A stretch of 64,000 nucleotides of DNA. Source: Bog-473 sp036268485 (GTDB lineage Bacteria; Actinomycetota; Acidimicrobiia; Acidimicrobiales; RAAP-2). Every line of letters begins with the position of its first letter. Position 1 is the stretch's first letter. The position numbers and the translations under genes were made by a program. The notes beneath the pieces are model-generated. The model ran no database searches. It saw only the letters and a program-made list of their open reading frames with translations, and was not told where the DNA came from. Positions 1-10,203 of this stretch are shown here, one piece after another. The DNA lies in assembly GCA_036268485.1 (NCBI GenBank), contig DATAUC010000067.1, forward strand, positions 1 to 64,000, given 5' to 3'.

Positions 1-169
1 TACCGGTCAGGTGGATGGACGGGTAGGCGCGCTGGGGGTCACCCAGGACCTCCATCAGCTCGCGTATGCGATCCAGGGTGGGCAGGGACCTGCGGGTCGG
101 CGCCACGGACTCGAAATCGATGTGCGAGTCGAGCCAGGCGAGCGCCTCAGGAAGGTCGGTGAAGGGCAT
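1..169 (-). CDS. folC: FolC, folylpolyglutamate/dihydrofolate synthase, N-terminal fragment
   Basis: Only the first 56 codons are inside the window; the gene runs off the left edge. The protein starts MPFTDLPEALAWLDSHIDF and reaches YPSIHLTG just at the edge, which is the stretch leading into the ATP-binding loop of the Mur-ligase-like FolC family. FolC adds glutamate to dihydropteroate or folates in the cytoplasm. It lies 84 bp downstream of clpX on the same strand; folC close to clpX is a common actinobacterial arrangement, although valS, often found between them, is absent. The start is the ATG at 169. The catalytic domain itself is not visible. Confidence 0.8.
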   Translation of the reverse strand, partial: MPFTDLPEALAWLDSHIDFESVAPTRRSLPTLDRIRELMEVLGDPQRAYPSIHLTG

Positions 170-253
170 TGGTGGCGTGGGACGTGAGCCGCCGTCGGCG
201 ATGACGCGGTCGGCCGGTCGAGTCGAGGAGCGTCTGGCCCGGGGCGGGCCGAG

Positions 254-1531
<1,278 letters not shown>

Positions 1532-1585
1532 CTGTTCTGTCTCCCGTCCTCGTGTCAACCCTGGTCCGTGCCGCCCAGACGACGC

Positions 1586-2236
1586 CTACGCGGCGCCGAT
1601 GGCCTCGAGCGTCGCCGTCTCACGAGCGGTGATGACCTCGTCGATCACCCCGTAGGCGACCGCTTCCTCCGCCGTCATCACGAAGTCCCGCTCGGTGTCC
1701 TTGGCGATCTTCTCGACCAGCTGCCCGGTGTCACCGGCGAGCATCCGGTTCAACAGGTCGCGCATGCGCAGGATCTCGCGCGCCTGCAGCTCGATGTCGC
1801 TGGCTTGCCCCTCCACCCCGCCGAAGGGCTGGTGCAGGAGGATGCGGGCGTGCGGCAGGGCGAAGCGCTTGCCGTGGGCCCCGGCCGAGAGCAGGACCGC
1901 AGCGGCCGAAGCGGCCTGGCCGAAGCAGAAGGTCGACACGTCGGGCTTGATGAACTTCAGCGTGTCGTAAATGGCGAAGAGCGCCGTGATGTCGCCGCCC
2001 GGCGAGTTGATGTAGAGGTGGATCTCCTTATCCGGCTCCTCGGACTCCAAGAAGAGCATCTGGGCGCAGATGAGATTGGCCACCGTGTCGTCGACCGGCG
2101 TGCCCAAGAAAATGATCCGCTCCCGCAGGAGGCGTGAGTAGAGGTCGTAGGCGCGCTCGCCGCGGTTGGACGACTCAATGACGGTCGGAACGAGATAATT
2201 GTTCGCCCTGTACCGATCCCCCGGGTGCTCCATCAT
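1586..2236 (-). CDS. clpP: ClpP, ATP-dependent Clp protease proteolytic subunit
   Basis: Serine peptidase (family S14) that forms the double-heptamer chamber degrading substrates delivered by ClpX or ClpC. The catalytic triad is visible: Ser110 in FGQAASAAA, His135 in LLHQPFGG, and Asp184 in DTERDFV, with the same spacing as in the E. coli enzyme. Length 216 aa is standard. The start is the ATG at 2236, whose A is also the last base of the tig stop codon (TGATG overlap), with GAGGAG upstream; a GTG one codon earlier is possible. Only one clpP copy is seen here, whereas many actinomycetes have clpP1P2, so a second copy may lie elsewhere. Confidence 0.97.
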   Translation of the reverse strand: MMEHPGDRYRANNYLVPTVIESSNRGERAYDLYSRLLRERIIFLGTPVDDTVANLICAQMLFLESEEPDKEIHLYINSPGGDITALFAIYDTLKFIKPDVSTFCFGQAASAAAVLLSAGAHGKRFALPHARILLHQPFGGVEGQASDIELQAREILRMRDLLNRMLAGDTGQLVEKIAKDTERDFVMTAEEAVAYGVIDEVITARETATLEAIGAA

Positions 2237-3579
2237 CACTCGCTCTCCTCTATCTCCTTCGATGCGTCGTTCTTCAGGTCATCCCGTGACATCGGATTCC
2301 CCTCTTCGTCGAAGAGCGCAACGTTGTCCAGCAGCCACTGCAGGGCCTTGGCTTTTCGTAGTTCCGAGCGTACCGCGCCGGTTCGTCCGTTCGTGTCGAG
2401 CTGGTGACGCAGGACGGCGGGCGTGGTGTCCAACCGCTCGGCCATGGTGGCCACTTCGGCGTCCAGTTCGTCGTCGTCGACCTGGAGTTCTTCGGCTTCG
2501 GCCAGGGCCCGCAGGGCCAGGTCCGCCTTGACCGCCTTGTTGGCCTCCACCCGCACGCCGGCCAGCAGGTCATCGGGGGTGCGGCCGGTGGCTTGGAGGT
2601 ACTCGCCCAAACCCAGTTTCTGCTGCTCCAACCGGTGCTGCAGGTCGTGCAGCCGGCTGTTGACTTCCTCGTCCACCAGGACCTCGGGGACGTCCTCGTC
2701 CACCACTAGCTCGGCTACGGCCTCGATCGTCTTCTCGCGCAGCGCCATCTGGCTCTGGATCAGCTTGACCCGGCTCATGCGATCGGTGATGTCGGCCCGC
2801 AGCTCGGCCACGGTTGAGAATTCGGAACTCTCGGCGGCCCACTCGTCGGTGGTCTCGGGCAGCTTCTTGACCTTGACCTCTTTGATTAGCACCCGGAAGG
2901 AGACGATCTGCTCGGCGTCACCGGGCGTGGGGGCCTCGAAGGCCAGGATGTCGCCCGCCTTGGCCCCGCGCAGGTGCTCGTCCAGCTCGGGCAGGACGGT
3001 GCCACTGCCCACTTCATAGAGATAGTCGTCAATGCCGACCACTTCGGCCTCGGTGTCGTCGTTGCCGTGCAGGTCGACGGTGACCAGGTCGCCGTCGATG
3101 GCGGCCCGCCCCACCAGCTCGAGCTCGGCGTCGTTCTCACGCAGGCGGTCCACCTGCTTGTCGATGTCCTCATCGGTCACCGTCAGGCCGGGCAGGGTGA
3201 CCTGCAGGCCGACATAGCCCGGGATGCTGACCGACGGCCGCACCTGGACAGTGGCGTTGAAGCTCACGGCGCCGCCGCTCTCGCCCGCCGTGATGTCGAT
3301 GTCGGGCGAGGCGATGGGGTCGATCTCGGACTCAATGACGGCCTGGGCGTAAAAGTCCGGCAGCGACTCCCGGATGGCTTCGGCCCGCAGTGCAGCCGCG
3401 CCGCCCATACGGGCCTCCAGCACCTTGCGCGGCACCTTGCCGGGACGGAACCCCGGGACTCGGATCTGATTGGCCAGCGTCTTCACGACGTCACCCAGAG
3501 CTTTTTCAAACTCGGGTTCGTCGATCTCGACGCTGAGGCGGATGAGGTTTCCCTCCAAGGTTTCAGTAGTGGCACGCAT
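2236..3579 (-). CDS. tig: Trigger factor, ribosome-associated chaperone
   Basis: Binds at the ribosomal exit tunnel and shields nascent chains; it also has peptidyl-prolyl isomerase activity. The ribosome-docking signature GFRPGK falls at residues 43-48 when the ATG at 3579 is used, exactly the E. coli position, which decides that start over an ATG four codons upstream at 3591. An FKBP-like PPIase domain follows at roughly 150-240, then a long helical C-terminal region; the tail is acidic (KEIEESE). Length 447 aa is normal. The gene is first in the tig-clpP-clpX run, with translational coupling to clpP. Confidence 0.97.
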   Translation of the reverse strand: MRATTETLEGNLIRLSVEIDEPEFEKALGDVVKTLANQIRVPGFRPGKVPRKVLEARMGGAAALRAEAIRESLPDFYAQAVIESEIDPIASPDIDITAGESGGAVSFNATVQVRPSVSIPGYVGLQVTLPGLTVTDEDIDKQVDRLRENDAELELVGRAAIDGDLVTVDLHGNDDTEAEVVGIDDYLYEVGSGTVLPELDEHLRGAKAGDILAFEAPTPGDAEQIVSFRVLIKEVKVKKLPETTDEWAAESSEFSTVAELRADITDRMSRVKLIQSQMALREKTIEAVAELVVDEDVPEVLVDEEVNSRLHDLQHRLEQQKLGLGEYLQATGRTPDDLLAGVRVEANKAVKADLALRALAEAEELQVDDDELDAEVATMAERLDTTPAVLRHQLDTNGRTGAVRSELRKAKALQWLLDNVALFDEEGNPMSRDDLKNDASKEIEESE

Positions 3580-3639
3580 CACGAATTGCACACTCTACTG
3601 GTCGCTCCCAGCGGCTCCGCACGCAGCCGGGACCGATCC

Positions 3640-4494
3640 TCAGATCATGAAGCTCATAGAGGAAAGGACCATCTGGCCCAGGGCCGCGTCCCCTTCCACG
3701 CCGATCTCACCGGCGGCCTCCAATTCGCTGGCCCCGACCCGGCCACAGCCCAAGCGCAGGAAGTTGATGCCCGAGAGGGTCAACGTGACGTCGGGCCGGA
3801 CCGACCCGTCGGCCGGCGCGGCCCGACCCTCGGTGACAACGACGGCGAACTGGCGGGCATCGCCGGGCGCACCGCTGATGTCGAATCGGGTGACCGACCC
3901 CTCCGGCGCCTTGGCCTGCTTGCCCACCACGAAGCCCATGGCCGACTCCACCTGGTCCAGGCCGAACCTCGAGGCCAGCCCGCCCATGCCTCCGGGGCGG
4001 CCGAGGGCCAGGCGCACGTCCTGCTCGTGGGTCCAGCTGTCGAAGACCCGGGTCTCCATGAAACGGGCGAAGGGGACCTGCCCGACGGGACTGAAGCCGA
4101 CCCGGGCCCATTCCTCGTCGCTCAGGCCATCGAGTTGCCCGAGGCGCTCCGCCGTCACCGCGTCGAACTCGGCCAGCACCTCGTCTCCCCCGAGGGGGCG
4201 GCGGGCCGCCACCCAGGGTTCGTTCATGGCGCCGAAGTCCGATTTCACGTGATCGCCCAGGGGGCCCTCGACCGCCGGGGCCTCCTGGCCCATGATCATC
4301 CGCTCAATCCCGATCAGATGCGAGAGCTGGTCCTTGACGTCCCATCCGGGGCACTCGGTCGGCCGGGCCCACTCATCAGCGCGCAGTCCCCGACACACGT
4401 CGGCCAGGGAATCCCACGTCTCGGCCAAGGCCACCCGGGCCTGCATCCCCCGGTGAGTCCAGCTCGGTTTCTGACCCATTTCGTCGTCGCTCAC
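3640..4494 (-). CDS. Mycothiol-dependent maleylpyruvate-isomerase-like protein (TIGR03083 family)
   Basis: The N-terminal half has the DinB/MDMPI four-helix-bundle look, including CPGWDVKDQLSHLIGIE, where the His is a likely metal ligand. The last 80 residues (VTLTLSGINFLRLGCGR and following) resemble the SCP2-like C-terminal domain of the same family. Family members are metal-dependent thiol S-transferases or isomerases thought to use mycothiol, the main thiol of actinomycetes; the substrate here cannot be read. The frame is open to 4590, but residues before the GTG at 4494 look non-coding; the ATG at 4479 is the other reasonable start. No strong ribosome site decides between them. The gene is convergent with nothing and lies 60 bp upstream of tig. 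Confidence 0.8.
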   Translation of the reverse strand: MSDDEMGQKPSWTHRGMQARVALAETWDSLADVCRGLRADEWARPTECPGWDVKDQLSHLIGIERMIMGQEAPAVEGPLGDHVKSDFGAMNEPWVAARRPLGGDEVLAEFDAVTAERLGQLDGLSDEEWARVGFSPVGQVPFARFMETRVFDSWTHEQDVRLALGRPGGMGGLASRFGLDQVESAMGFVVGKQAKAPEGSVTRFDISGAPGDARQFAVVVTEGRAAPADGSVRPDVTLTLSGINFLRLGCGRVGASELEAAGEIGVEGDAALGQMVLSSMSFMI

Positions 4495-4607
4495 GCGGCC
4501 GACAGTAGCGGTCCCGTGCCTGGAAGGACCCGAGCATCCCCCCCTTGGGACTACCCTCCCGCTAACTTGCGAACCCATCTGGGGGCTCACCGAGAACAGG
4601 AGTAGTT

Positions 4608-4763
4608 ATGCCAAATTTTGAGGGTTACTGCGTGAAGTGCCGCGAAAAGCGGGAATTCGATGGTCAAGAGGTCGAATTGGCCAACGGCCGTCGGGCGGCC
4701 CAGGGCCTGTGCCCGATCTGCGGCACCAAGATGAACCGAATTCTGGGCAAGAAGAAGGATTAA
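4608..4763 (+). CDS. DUF5679 small zinc-ribbon protein
   Basis: A 51-residue protein with two CxxC pairs, CVKC at Cys8/Cys11 and CPIC at Cys35/Cys38, separated by a short basic stretch and followed by a lysine-rich tail (LGKKKD). The pattern YCVKCREKREF...GLCPICGTKM matches DUF5679, a widespread single zinc-ribbon family of unknown function, possibly nucleic-acid binding. The start is the ATG at 4608, preceded by AGGAG at a seven-base spacing. It is divergent from the mycothiol-dependent gene and 16 bp upstream of the amidohydrolase, so the two may be co-transcribed. Confidence 0.85.
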   Translation: MPNFEGYCVKCREKREFDGQEVELANGRRAAQGLCPICGTKMNRILGKKKD

Positions 4764-4779
4764 CTGTCACCATCTGTAG

Positions 4780-6504
4780 ATGCATGATCTGATCATCCGG
4801 GGCGGGACGCTGGTCGATGGGACGGGCGGACCGCCACGGGTGGCAGATGTCGCTATTGACGACGGCCTCTTCAGCGAGGTCGGCACCGTCACCGGCCCGG
4901 CCCGGCGCACCATTGAGGCCGACGGGCTCCTGGTTACGCCCGGGTGGGTCGACATTCACACCCACTACGACGGCCAGGCCACCTGGGATCCGATCCTGGC
5001 TCCCTCCTCCTGGCACGGCGTCACCACGCTGGTCATGGGCAACTGCGGCGTCGGCTTCGCTCCGGCCGCTCCCGATCGGCACGACTGGCTGATCGGTCTC
5101 ATGGAAGGCGTCGAGGACATCCCCGGCGCCGCCTTGAGCGAAGGCATGAACTGGGAGTGGGAGACCTTCCCCGAATATCTCAACGCCCTCGAACGCCGGC
5201 AGTGGACGGTCGACGTCGGCACCCAGGTGCCCCACGGTGCCGTCCGGGCCTACGTCATGGGCGAGCGGGGCGCCCGCAACGAGCCGGCCAACCCCGAAGA
5301 AATCGACGCCATGCGGGCCATCGTGCTCGAGGCCATCCGGGCCGGTGCGCTCGGGTTCTCCACCAGCCGGACCATCGGCCACCGGGCCATCGACGGTGAG
5401 CCGGTCCCGGGCACCTACGCCGCCGAGGATGAGCTGTTCGGCATCGGCAGCGCCCTGGCCGAAGCCGGGACGGGCGTCTTCGAGCTGGCTCCCGTGGGTT
5501 CCGCCGGAGAACTCCTGCTCGATGCGGTGAAGGAAGTCGACTGGATGCGCCGCCTCTCGGCCAAGATCGACCGCCCCGTGACCTACGTGCTGCTCCAGGT
5601 CGACGACGAGCCTGAGCTCTGGCGGGCCCAACTGGCCGCCTCGCTCGAAGCCTGTGCCGAAGGAGCCCGGCTGCACCCCCAGGTGGCCGGACGGCCCACC
5701 GGGATCCTGTCCGGTCATCACACCACGCTCTCCTACTTCACCGACATCCCCGCCTACCAGGAGCTGAAGGGACGAGGCCTCTCCCCCGAAAAATTCGCCG
5801 CCGTCCTGCGTGACCCCGACGTCCGCCGCAGCATTGTGGAATGGACCCCGCCCTCGCCGGCCCATGCGGCGCAGATGGCCAAGGCGGCCCAGCGCACCTT
5901 CTTCCTGGGCGATCCCCCCGACTACGAGCCCGGCGCCGAGAAGTCACTGGCCGGCCTGGCTGCCGCCGCCGGCACTTCCCCGCTGGAGGTGGCCTACGAC
6001 ATCATGGCCAGCAACGAAGGGCAGGGGCTGCTCTATATCCCCATCCTCAACTACGCCACCGGTGATCTCGACCACGTGCGCGAGATGCTTCTCCACCCCC
6101 GTGGCGCCCTCGGCCTCTCCGACGGCGGGGCCCACACCGGCACCATCTGCGACGCCTCCATGCCGACCTTCATGCTCACGCACTGGACCCGGGACCGCAC
6201 CCGGGGCGAGACGCTGCCCCTCGAATACATCGTGAAGAAGCAGACCCACGACACGGCCCGCCTCTACGGCCTGGGCGACCGCGGCACGGTCGAGGTGGGC
6301 GCCCTGGGCGACCTCAACCTCATCGACTACGACGGTCTCAGCTTGGGCGGCCCCTATGTGCAGGCCGACCTGCCGGCCGGCGGTCGCCGCCTGCTGCAGA
6401 AGGCCAGTGGCTACGTGGCCACCATCAAGAAGGGCACCATCACCTTCCAGAACGGGGAACCCACCGGAGAATTCCCGGGCCGACTGGTACGAGGGAGTCG
6501 CTGA
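4780..6504 (+). CDS. N-acyl-D-amino-acid deacylase-like amidohydrolase (amidohydrolase 3 family)
   Basis: A 574-residue metal-dependent TIM-barrel hydrolase. The beta-sandwich start (MHDLIIRGGTLVDG) is followed by VDIHTHYDGQ with the first metal histidines, then GNCGVGFAP whose Cys matches the metal-bridging cysteine of D-aminoacylases, and LSDGGAHTG near residue 450 with the catalytic Asp. D-aminoacylases cleave N-acyl-D-amino acids, but this long subfamily has mostly unproven substrates. The gene has a close paralogue in this window at 36545-38257, sharing stretches such as LMEGVEDIPGAALSEGM. No signal peptide is seen, so it should be cytoplasmic. It lies 21 bp before the hydrolase-cyclase fusion. 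Confidence 0.88.
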   Translation: MHDLIIRGGTLVDGTGGPPRVADVAIDDGLFSEVGTVTGPARRTIEADGLLVTPGWVDIHTHYDGQATWDPILAPSSWHGVTTLVMGNCGVGFAPAAPDRHDWLIGLMEGVEDIPGAALSEGMNWEWETFPEYLNALERRQWTVDVGTQVPHGAVRAYVMGERGARNEPANPEEIDAMRAIVLEAIRAGALGFSTSRTIGHRAIDGEPVPGTYAAEDELFGIGSALAEAGTGVFELAPVGSAGELLLDAVKEVDWMRRLSAKIDRPVTYVLLQVDDEPELWRAQLAASLEACAEGARLHPQVAGRPTGILSGHHTTLSYFTDIPAYQELKGRGLSPEKFAAVLRDPDVRRSIVEWTPPSPAHAAQMAKAAQRTFFLGDPPDYEPGAEKSLAGLAAAAGTSPLEVAYDIMASNEGQGLLYIPILNYATGDLDHVREMLLHPRGALGLSDGGAHTGTICDASMPTFMLTHWTRDRTRGETLPLEYIVKKQTHDTARLYGLGDRGTVEVGALGDLNLIDYDGLSLGGPYVQADLPAGGRRLLQKASGYVATIKKGTITFQNGEPTGEFPGRLVRGSR

Positions 6505-6525
6505 GCACGGCAGACTGCATCCACT

Positions 6526-7878
6526 ATGGATGCGCCCGTCACCCAGTACGCCCTGCGCGACGGGAACCACATCGGCTACCAGGTGTGGGGCGACGGACCG
6601 ATCGATGTCCTTGAGTTCAACAACGGGTTGATGATCTCCATTGACGAGACCGTCGATGAGCCCAACTGGCTGCGCTACGAAGAGAGCCTCTCCAGCTTCT
6701 GCCGTTTGATCCGCTTCGACGCCCTGGGGCTCGGCCTGTCCGACCCCTTCCCGACCGGTCAGCTGCCGAGCATCTCGGGCTGGGCCGAAGACGCCCTGGC
6801 CGTGCTCGACGCCGCCGGCAGCACGCGGGCCGTCGTCCTGGCCACCAGTGGGGGCGCTCTCCCGGCTGTCTGGTTGGCCGCGCACAATCCAGATCGAGTG
6901 ACCTCACTCGTCCTCATCAACGGCACGGCCCGCATCATTCGCGCCGAGGACTACGAGATCGGCGTTGACGAGGATGTGATCAACACCAACGCAGACCGCA
7001 TTGAGTCGTCACCGGCGTCCACCGGTGATGTGCCCCTGGACATCACGGTCTACGTCCCCAGCCTCTCCCACCGGGTGGGATTTCGCGAGTGGTGGGGCCG
7101 TGCCGCCCGCCGGGGAGCCAGTCCGGCCACCGCCATCGCTTGGAACCTGGTCACCTTCGGTGCCGACATGCGCAGCGTGCTCCCTTCCATCTCATGCCCC
7201 ACCCTGGTTATTTCGCACACCGACACCTTCGCCAACCTCGTCGAGCACGGCCGCTACCTGAGTGAAACCATCACCGGCGCTCGATTCGTGACCTTCCCCG
7301 GCACCGACATCGTGCCGTGGGCCGGCGAGTTCGACCTTCTCGTTGACGAGGTCGCCGAGTTCATCACGGGTGAGCGCTTGGGCCATGCAGCCGAGCGGGC
7401 ACTGGCCACCGTCCTGTTCACTGACATCGTCGACTCCACCGTGCGGGCGGCGGCGGCCGGCGACCGCCAGTGGCGGAGTGTGCTCGACGAATTCGATGTC
7501 AATGTCCAGCGCCTCCTGGCCCGCTATGACGGCATCCACGTGAAGAACACCGGCGACGGCACCCTGGCTCGCTTCGCCGGGCCGGCCCAAGGTGTGCGCT
7601 GCGCCATGGCCATGGTCGAGACAGCCAAGAACTTCGGCGTGGAAATCAGGGCGGGCCTGCACGCCGGCGAGATCGAACTGCGGGGCGACGACATCGGCGG
7701 CCTGGCCGTGCACATCGCCAGCCGCGTGAGCGCCTTGGCCCAGGCCAGCGAGGTCCTCACTACCGGCACCGTGCGCGATCTGGTGGTGGGTTCGGGCATC
7801 GTCTTCGATGACCGGGGCCGTCACAACCTCAAGGGTGTGCCCGACGAATGGCAGCTACTGGCCGTCGAGCGGGCCTGA
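6526..7878 (+). CDS. Alpha/beta-hydrolase fused to a class III adenylyl/guanylyl cyclase domain
   Basis: Residues about 1-285 form an alpha/beta-hydrolase fold; residues about 290-450 are a class III nucleotide cyclase domain. In the hydrolase part the nucleophile elbow reads ATSGG, and the place where relatives carry the catalytic His (PGxDHxPW) reads PGTDIVPW, so the His is missing and the domain may bind rather than hydrolyse a ligand. The cyclase keeps the two metal Asp (FTDIV, NTGDGT), the purine-selecting Lys (VKNTGDG) and an Arg (AVHIASRV), but the transition-state Asn is His. This fusion is widespread in actinobacteria; activity would yield cAMP or cGMP. The stop is 28 bp before the helicase start. 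Confidence 0.85.
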   Translation: MDAPVTQYALRDGNHIGYQVWGDGPIDVLEFNNGLMISIDETVDEPNWLRYEESLSSFCRLIRFDALGLGLSDPFPTGQLPSISGWAEDALAVLDAAGSTRAVVLATSGGALPAVWLAAHNPDRVTSLVLINGTARIIRAEDYEIGVDEDVINTNADRIESSPASTGDVPLDITVYVPSLSHRVGFREWWGRAARRGASPATAIAWNLVTFGADMRSVLPSISCPTLVISHTDTFANLVEHGRYLSETITGARFVTFPGTDIVPWAGEFDLLVDEVAEFITGERLGHAAERALATVLFTDIVDSTVRAAAAGDRQWRSVLDEFDVNVQRLLARYDGIHVKNTGDGTLARFAGPAQGVRCAMAMVETAKNFGVEIRAGLHAGEIELRGDDIGGLAVHIASRVSALAQASEVLTTGTVRDLVVGSGIVFDDRGRHNLKGVPDEWQLLAVERA

Positions 7879-7906
7879 TGTCACAGTGGCCCGTCACTCT
7901 TTGCGG

Positions 7907-10003
7907 GTGACCAAGACCGACCCGCCCGCCCTGCGCGGGCTCGACGACGAACAGCGAGCGGCCGTGCTGGCCCCACCCGGCCCACTAGCCATCATTGCGG
8001 GCGCCGGCACCGGCAAGACCCGGACCATCACCCATCGCCTCGCCTATCGATGCCTCGAAGAGCAGCTGGCACCGGCTTCAGTCCTGGCCGTCACCCATTC
8101 GACCAAAGCGGCCGGCGAACTCCGTGATCGGACCCGGCAACTGGGTGTCGGTGATGTGTCGGCTCGCACCTTTCATTCCGCCGCGCTCCGACTACTGACG
8201 CAGTATTGGGCCAACACCGGGCGTGACGGTTCCATCCAATTGCTCGACTCCAAGTACCCCGTGGTTCGCACCGTGATCGAGCGGCTCTTCCGTGAGGCCA
8301 CGCTCGAGAACGTTTTCGACGCCGCATCGGAAATCGGTTGGGCCAAGTCCCGCCTGATCGATCCCGATGGGTATGCGGCGGCAGTGGAAGAGGCGGAACG
8401 AGACGTGCCGCGCGACGCCCTGGAGATGGCCGACATCTTCACTCAGTATGAGACGGAAAAAGAGCGGATAGGTCGTATCGATTTCGAAGACCTCCTGACC
8501 ATCACCGCCCATCTGCTCCGCGACAACGAAGCGGTGGGCGCCGAGGTGCGCGGGCAGTACCGCTGCTTTGTGGTGGACGAGTACCAGGACACCGACCCGG
8601 CCCAGCAGCAGTTTCTCGAAGCGCTCCTGGGCGAGGGCGACGATCTGTGTGTGGTGGGTGACCCCAACCAGTCGATCTACCAATTCAAGGGAGCCGAGGC
8701 GACGATTCTGACCACCTTCACCTCGCGCTATCCGGGCGCCACCGTGGTCCGACTCGTGCGCGACTACCGGTCGACACCTCAAGTGGTGACGGTGGCCAAC
8801 CGGCTCATCGGCGCCCGGCCCGCTGATGCCCTGGTGGGCCAGCGTGCGCCGGGTCCGGCGCCGCAGGTCGTGTCGGTGGAGAACGAATCGGCCGAAGAGA
8901 GCTTCGTGATCCGTCAGATCCGGCGCCTGATGGAGGCCGGGACACCCGCTCGGGAAATCGCCGTCCTCTACCGCTTCAATGCCCAGTCCGCTCGCTTCGA
9001 AGCGGCCCTCACCGGGGCCGGGATCCCCTACAACGTGGCCGACAACGAGCGCTTCTTCGAACGGCCGGAAATCCGGCAACCGCTCCTGAACTTCGGCCGC
9101 CTCGCTCGGACATCGCCCGAAACTCCGGGTCTGGAACTCTTGGGCTGGGTGTTGGCCGAAAGCGGCTTCGATCCGGACGCCGCCCCTCCCGGAGCGGGAG
9201 CCGCTCGCAATCGTTGGGAAGCGGTGGCCGCCCTCATTGAGCTCCTGGGTCAGCTGCCCGGAGCAGCCGAACTGACCGCGGCGACCCTCCTGGCCGAGGT
9301 CAACCGGCGCGCCACCGAAGCCCACACGCCGGCCCAGGGCGGCGTCACCCTGGCTACCCTGCACAAGTCCAAGGGTCTGGAATTCGATGCCGTGTTTTGC
9401 GTGGCGCTCCTCGAAGGATCCCTCCCCTCGGCGTACGCCAAGTCGCCGGAACAGCTCGAAGACGAGCGGCGGCTCTTCTATGTGGGGATCACCCGGGCTC
9501 GCACCCATCTCTTTGTTTCCTGGGCCAGGGAGCGGCCGGGGCCCAAGGGGCAGATCTGGAAGGGACGCCCCAGCCAGTTCCTCGACGATCTGGCGCCTCC
9601 GAAGCGAACGGAGAGCAGTTGGGTAACCAAACGCCGGGCCGCCACCGGTCGGATCGGGGTGTCGTCGGGCCCTTCGCCCTCGACCTGCGCCCAGTGTGGT
9701 GCCGATCTCAAGGGCATGCCGGCTCGGAGGCTCGGCCGGTGCGGTCTGGCCTGCCTGACCGGGGACGACGCCCGCATGGCCGAGGTGCTCAGCGCATGGC
9801 GCGAGGAAGTGGCGCCAGCCCTGGGCCTGGAGGCCACCGACCTGGCCAGTGATCGCGCCCTCTTCTCCATCATTTCGTCCCCGCCCGGGACTCATTTCGA
9901 GCTGCAGTCGGTGGCCGGGCTCTACCAGGCCGGTATCGCCAGCTTCGGGCCGGATCTGGTGGAACGAGTCCGCCGCGTCACCGCGTCGGCCCTGCCCCGG
10001 TAG
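7907..10003 (+). CDS. uvrD2: UvrD2-type superfamily 1 DNA helicase with tetracysteine and HRDC segments
   Basis: A 3'-5' SF1 helicase of about 698 residues. Visible motifs: Walker A AGAGTGKT at 31-38, Walker B DEYQDTDP, QSIYQFKG, TLHKSKGLEFDAVF and FYVGITRARTH. After the helicase core come CAQC and, 14 residues later, CGLAC, then a helical domain resembling HRDC (AEVLSAWREEVAPALG). A tetracysteine linker followed by HRDC is the architecture described for mycobacterial UvrD2, so that name is inferred. The second Cys pair here is CxxxC rather than CxxC. The frame is open upstream to 7808, overlapping the cyclase gene; the GTG at 7907 leaves the usual short lead before GLDDEQRAAVL. An alternative GTG lies at 7886. 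Confidence 0.88.
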   Translation: MTKTDPPALRGLDDEQRAAVLAPPGPLAIIAGAGTGKTRTITHRLAYRCLEEQLAPASVLAVTHSTKAAGELRDRTRQLGVGDVSARTFHSAALRLLTQYWANTGRDGSIQLLDSKYPVVRTVIERLFREATLENVFDAASEIGWAKSRLIDPDGYAAAVEEAERDVPRDALEMADIFTQYETEKERIGRIDFEDLLTITAHLLRDNEAVGAEVRGQYRCFVVDEYQDTDPAQQQFLEALLGEGDDLCVVGDPNQSIYQFKGAEATILTTFTSRYPGATVVRLVRDYRSTPQVVTVANRLIGARPADALVGQRAPGPAPQVVSVENESAEESFVIRQIRRLMEAGTPAREIAVLYRFNAQSARFEAALTGAGIPYNVADNERFFERPEIRQPLLNFGRLARTSPETPGLELLGWVLAESGFDPDAAPPGAGAARNRWEAVAALIELLGQLPGAAELTAATLLAEVNRRATEAHTPAQGGVTLATLHKSKGLEFDAVFCVALLEGSLPSAYAKSPEQLEDERRLFYVGITRARTHLFVSWARERPGPKGQIWKGRPSQFLDDLAPPKRTESSWVTKRRAATGRIGVSSGPSPSTCAQCGADLKGMPARRLGRCGLACLTGDDARMAEVLSAWREEVAPALGLEATDLASDRALFSIISSPPGTHFELQSVAGLYQAGIASFGPDLVERVRRVTASALPR

Positions 10004-10033
10004 ATACAGCCAGTACGCTCTAGCCAGTCGTAA

Positions 10034-10110
10034 CGGGATGTGGCGCAGCTTGGCAGCGCGCCTGCTTTGGGAGCAGGAGGTCCGGGGTTCAAATCCCCGC
10101 ATCCCGACCA
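10034..10110 (+). tRNA. tRNA-Pro (anticodon TGG)
   Basis: The cloverleaf reads directly: acceptor CGGGATG pairs with CATCCCG, the anticodon stem CCTGC/GCAGG encloses the loop TTTGGGA with anticodon TGG, and the T-arm is CGGGG-TTCAAAT-CCCCG. Discriminator A and an encoded CCA end the gene. It reads CCA and probably other Pro codons. Confidence 0.97.
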
Positions 10111-10203
10111 ACATGGGATGAACCCCATTCAGTGGACCGCTTGGGGTTGACCCGGTTCGGGTGGGACCAGGCACGACCCAATTCCGGTTGCCACGATAAA
10201 GTC

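Noticed and set aside
8192..10174. A 660-codon antisense frame opposite the UvrD2 helicase
   Set aside because: The helicase motifs on the plus strand are complete, so the antisense frame is a GC-bias artefact.
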